This document shows, in pieces, positions 59,813 to 64,000 of a stretch of DNA of 64,000 bases. The stretch is from Halichondria panicea (taxonomy: Eukaryota > Porifera > Demospongiae > Suberitida > Halichondriidae): positions 1,631,501 to 1,695,500 of the forward strand of contig NC_087390.1 in assembly GCF_963675165.1 (NCBI RefSeq), written 5' to 3'. Numbering within the stretch: position 1 is the first letter of the stretch; every line of letters begins with the position of its first letter. The position numbers and the translations under genes are program-made. A model generated the notes under the pieces. The model did not search any database. It had not been told where the DNA came from and worked only from the letters and a program-made list of their open reading frames with translations.

Positions 59813-62800
59813 CAGTAAACAGTGTGGTATAAAAATTCTTCAGTGATAGACGTAGTATGAGTGGCCAATAATACATAGGTCAAATACAGAGTTAATTCTC
59901 ATTCTGCACTTCAACCCCATTAGGCCCACACAATTATTATATCCCATCATAGCCAATTAAAGTTAACTCGTGAATACATGCGCATAACATAACTGAACAA
60001 ATACTCCGCTAAACTGTAAAACTCCTCACTTAACCCCCCCCACAGCACACCCTCATAGCAAGACCGTCCCTTCAGCGTAAATAGCCGGACGAGCAGACAT
60101 ACGTACGTAGCTTACAATTATTGGGTTACTACCCCACTCTTGTGTTTACATGCATGTTCACAGAGGTTAACCAGTAACTTGAACCCAGTAAACAGTACAC
60201 GTATAAAACTCCCACAACAATCAACAGATGCATGTATGTACAGTGGGACAACTGTATTCAAAATACCTTTCTATCATAGGACATTGCCTCCGTACAAAGT
60301 CCCAAAATTTACTTTTTCTATAAAACCTCCGAATAAAGGACAACTTTAGAATTACAATTAATGTGGCCCAAAAGTGTACGTTAACTACATAATTTATTTT
60401 CTATATTATGAGGTACTAGAAATTGTAATTTTTGTGATACATTCTATAATAGTCGAGGAAAATCCCTCGTGTTGTATAACCAATGAATATATTTATATAA
60501 ATGAGCTATATCCGTTTGAAATTCATCTGGGGATGAACAATATACCCAAAAAATGCAACACTGAAAATGATTAAAGAAAAGAAACAATGTTACCAATGCT
60601 TCAACCAAGCGTGAAAATCTACAAGTTTTTCTAAATTAGGTAATGAAACTAAAAGAAATGCATGTTTACAAATCGTTACCAAACTACGACAGAAACGCAA
60701 TAAATAAATGATCCATAATTGAGCGATTATTTATACTTTAAGTTATGCACTTTCTTCACTAAAGGCAATCTGTACAATTGTCCTGATTGAGGCTAAATAA
60801 GACCATCGAGACTACACTAGACCAAATTTCCTTATACATATCAAGTTGCATTGTCTAGCTTCTTATAAATGGCAATAAAAAGGACTTGTTTGTCTTGCTA
60901 GTGCTGGCCACTAAACACGCATGCATGGTTAGTCTCATACATTATTATTAAGACAGCTAGCTCAGTGTTTTTGGTCAAGTTGTCTAAACCACCACAGTAA
61001 AGGGAGAGCAATTAAAAAAGATGAACTAAGTTACTTAATACATTACAGAGCTTCCTAAAGGGTTCCTTGAAAATGGTATGAAAAATCAATAATCGTAATG
61101 CAAGTGCCATTTTTCTGATTCCACGAGGCCATACGTAACATGTCCTCTGAATAGTATTAACCATCAAAATACAATCTTGTACTAAAAAAACCCTCTACAC
61201 ACCTTCAGCAGATACTAAAACTGAAGCAGATGAAACATCGTATAGTATAATCTTTATAATTATCTATAGAAAGTACTCTATCTACTCCACAGAGCAGGAA
61301 CAAGAACCTATAGTGTCCAAACAGTGGGCAGTAGTGTCCAAGAGCTACAGCAGACTGAAGTACTAGACACTGAAGCTTGATAGCCGCTCTGCAATGCCCC
61401 CAACACATGCTAGCACAAGCTTTAATCACACATCAAAGCAATCCATTACCTATTAGAACAACATACCAATCAAGATTGCATGTATAGCCTAGGATTTCCC
61501 CCCAGCTAGGTGCATGCACCTATAAGGTGTCCTTACAATAATTAAAGTGCGGCTTAATATTAAATCAGTCTGCATGACAGGAAGAGGGTAAAGGAATACT
61601 GGTTTGGGAATACTGGTTTGCATGGGTGCATGGGTGCATGCAGTCCATTATTATGCAACTAGCTTGCATGCAACACATGCAGGGAGACATTATTATGATT
61701 GATTGTGTGAAACTGCTTGCACCCAAAATCATGGCTGATCTAAGAAGGTGATTGCCTGAGAAGTTCACATGAAAAATTCTCCCTTATCCCAGACGCACAC
61801 AATTGGCTCATTGTACTGCATGGCTGCATTCCAATAGCTATAGGTCGTTAAGAATTCAACGTGTGCAATTCCAAAGCTGCATGCACAGAGATGAGTACTT
61901 CCTACAGGCTATTCTAGACTGATATTATTATACCAAGGATGCATGTAATAAGGACAATAATTAGCGCTTCACACAATAATAATTCTCAGTATACTGATCA
62001 TAATAAATTATGAGAACCGTTTGCATACGACAAGTATCCCCCCCTTGCAGGCACAATACCTTCGCTATAATATTATATGCAAACACATCCTGATAGTCTG
62101 TAATTGAAGTAATGCGCACTTTCCTGCATGCATGGGATACTAATCGCATTAAAACCAAAACATTCAGCCGACATCAGAGAAATACCCGTAAGGTAGCTCT
62201 CCCTCCAGACAGCTTGTCTTCATATCATGCAAGTCTGATCACTAGTGAAGAATTACAAAGGAAATGCAATTAAGAGATAGACTATGTGTATAAAATTCCC
62301 TAACTAAAGGCAGCCACTCAGCCCACTCTTCCCCTATACTTTACAATGAATAGTTGTGAGATGATCGGCTCTCCACCATGAAATCATTCACCCACGGCAT
62401 GAAGCCCCCCCTCCCCCACAGTGAGAAGATTGTCCACTATCAGTCCACCGTAGGTAGGAAGTACTTTCATTATGAGACGTACGTGTACTGCATGCATGAG
62501 GTCACTTCTTATTGATGACTGACTGACTGAATGACACAATCTCTCCGACTATACTAAAAGTTTCAAGGACTATAACACAAACTTGAGGCTCGAGGTTACA
62601 GCAACTATTATGATCACTCTCTATTAACACAGGAAACGAATCACATGACAGGATGTCACAATTTACCAGTAAAGGTAAAACACGACACTAATATACCAAA
62701 AGTGCTCTACATATTAAGCAAGCAATGATTTTTGTTGACATTCGTAATGACAACAAGAACAATGACAAGGATTTAAAGTCGACTAGAAAGGATGCTAGAG

Positions 62801-64000
62801 CTAATACGGCAATCAAATTGAAGCTAATTTGTCATTCAGGGCCGGTTTGGTATCCGAACAGTATAAGCATTGCATGCACAGATGAATGTTTCAGTTTCAA
62901 TAGAAGCAATGCAACTGAGCACTAGGATAGTGCACTGCTCTCTGATGCTAATAATGATAGCTCAGTTTCATTGCTTCTGTTGAAACCGACACATCCATAT
63001 GTGCAAGACGGCAGCAGCAGGGCACACTATCCAACATCACTATAACTATTACGTTACTTCGTACTAGTCACCCCCCACCCCCCAAGCAGAGTTACACTTG
63101 TACACTGGCCTGGACCAATTAAGGAATGAAATACATACTGGGAAACATCAAGTGAAGAGGTAGTTTGTACAGGAAGATCTCTTAGACTAATCGATGAGGT
63201 AATCAAACAACACCACGCCCACACAACAGTGACTCACCAATAAGCGGTTAATTAACACACCCAAGCAAAACACAACAAGTTTAGGTCATTACCAACAGAT
63301 GACTATCTTTAGCACAAAATTGACAAAAATGCTGTGAACCATAACATACACTTCCTAGTTATACGTAGCTATGTTCCTAAAATTGTTCCTAAAATTGTGG
63401 TCATACTTATTCTTCGGAAGGTATAGAATAACTCGATTATACAGACAACATACAACGATTTCCTGTAAACAATTTAGAAATTGTTCAAATATCTGACAAC
63501 CACATAAAAACAAATCAGTACGTACGTTTATTTATTGCGACTGAGGCGAACAACTAGTTACAGTTATCATTCCAGTTTTAAACAAACAGACAGACAGTTC
63601 TTATGCATACTCAAGCTATGGATAGTCCCAGGATGTGATGTCATAGAGTTCAACAAATCGTTACTTGGCAACCCAAAATACACACAGTAAATATTTTGAC
63701 AACAGAAGGAACTCCCTTTTATGGTAATCTATACATCAGTTATCGAAACACAGCAAGCAGTATAAACAGACAAGTATTAAGCTATAGTATGCAAGGTTAC
63801 CCCCAGATTTGATTCGCTCCGGCCAAGATCCACAAAGAAGTAGTTATAAATAACAAAGAAGCGAATAAGTTCCCCTGTTAAGTTTAAATGTAATCACAAT
63901 CAGGATGCCAAGAATCTCTTTGTCGGATATCAATCAGATGTATATATATACAACTCACGAAGGGACTTTGCTTTATACAGAAACATGTCTAAATAAGGAA
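59813..64000. other. No recognised coding sequence
   Basis: AT-rich with short open frames only. None shows domain-like sequence. Upstream exons and promoter of the minus-strand pseudokinase gene are expected in or beyond this stretch. One inverted repeat lies at 62894-62986. Confidence 0.5.
62894..62986. repeat. Short hairpin with 27-bp arms
   Basis: TTTCAATAGAAGCAATGCAA at the left pairs with TTTCATTGCTTCTGTTGAAA at the right, two or three mismatches over 27 bp with a loop of about 39 nt. Size fits a small MITE or a precursor-like RNA hairpin. No expression evidence is available. Confidence 0.5.

Noticed and set aside
59625-59883. Open frames rich in Val/Cys/Gly or Thr/His across the GT/CA microsatellite
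   Set aside because: They are translations of the dinucleotide repeat. The splice acceptor for the pseudokinase exon lies at its edge.

Overview
The window looks like nuclear DNA of an early-branching animal, most likely a sponge (inference). Genes are split into many short exons with short GT-AG introns. There are tRNA genes with eukaryotic promoter elements, many small DNA transposons, and metazoan genes (a RECK homologue, death-domain proteins, a PEAK-like pseudokinase). There is no bacterial gene organisation and no CRISPR array.

Region 1 (about 0.4-27.5 kb, mostly minus strand) is a head-to-tail tandem array of ankyrin / death-domain / Roc-COR (ROCO) genes. The central copy (5319-23269) splices in silico into one open reading frame: short first exon, ankyrin repeats, a death domain, 16 further ankyrin repeats, a Roc GTPase with COR domain, and one or two C-terminal death domains. 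Fifteen of its ankyrin exons are near-identical 102- or 105-bp exons arranged in higher-order sets. The left copy (474-2822) is broken by stops and indels and runs toward the window edge. A right copy is reduced to a first exon and a frameshifted death-domain exon (24.5-25.7 kb). A separate plus-strand death-domain relic lies at 27.2 kb. The introns hold nested transposons, including three elements one inside another at 18.86-20.93 kb.

Region 2 (27.6-38.6 kb) holds two CPVL-like serine carboxypeptidase paralogues on the minus strand with nearly identical exon structure, separated by a single-exon type II membrane glycosyltransferase on the plus strand. A tRNA-Glu(CUC) gene sits 15 nt inside intron 3 of both paralogues. 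In the second paralogue it has expanded to six tandem copies.

Region 3 (38.6-55.6 kb, plus strand) holds a 13-exon TATDN1-type TatD nuclease whose start codon is only about 100 bp from the divergent carboxypeptidase start. A tRNA-Gly(GCC) lies antisense in one of its introns. It is followed by a 22-exon RECK homologue (856 residues, secreted and probably GPI-anchored) and a two-exon protein with two death domains.

Region 4 (55.9-64 kb) holds, on the minus strand, a PEAK1/PRAG1-like pseudokinase (5' end not found) and then about 4 kb in which I recognise no coding sequence.

Exon coordinates below come from hand placement of splice sites. For the carboxypeptidases, TATDN1, RECK, the ROCO gene and the double death-domain gene the summed exon lengths are multiples of three and phases agree at every junction.
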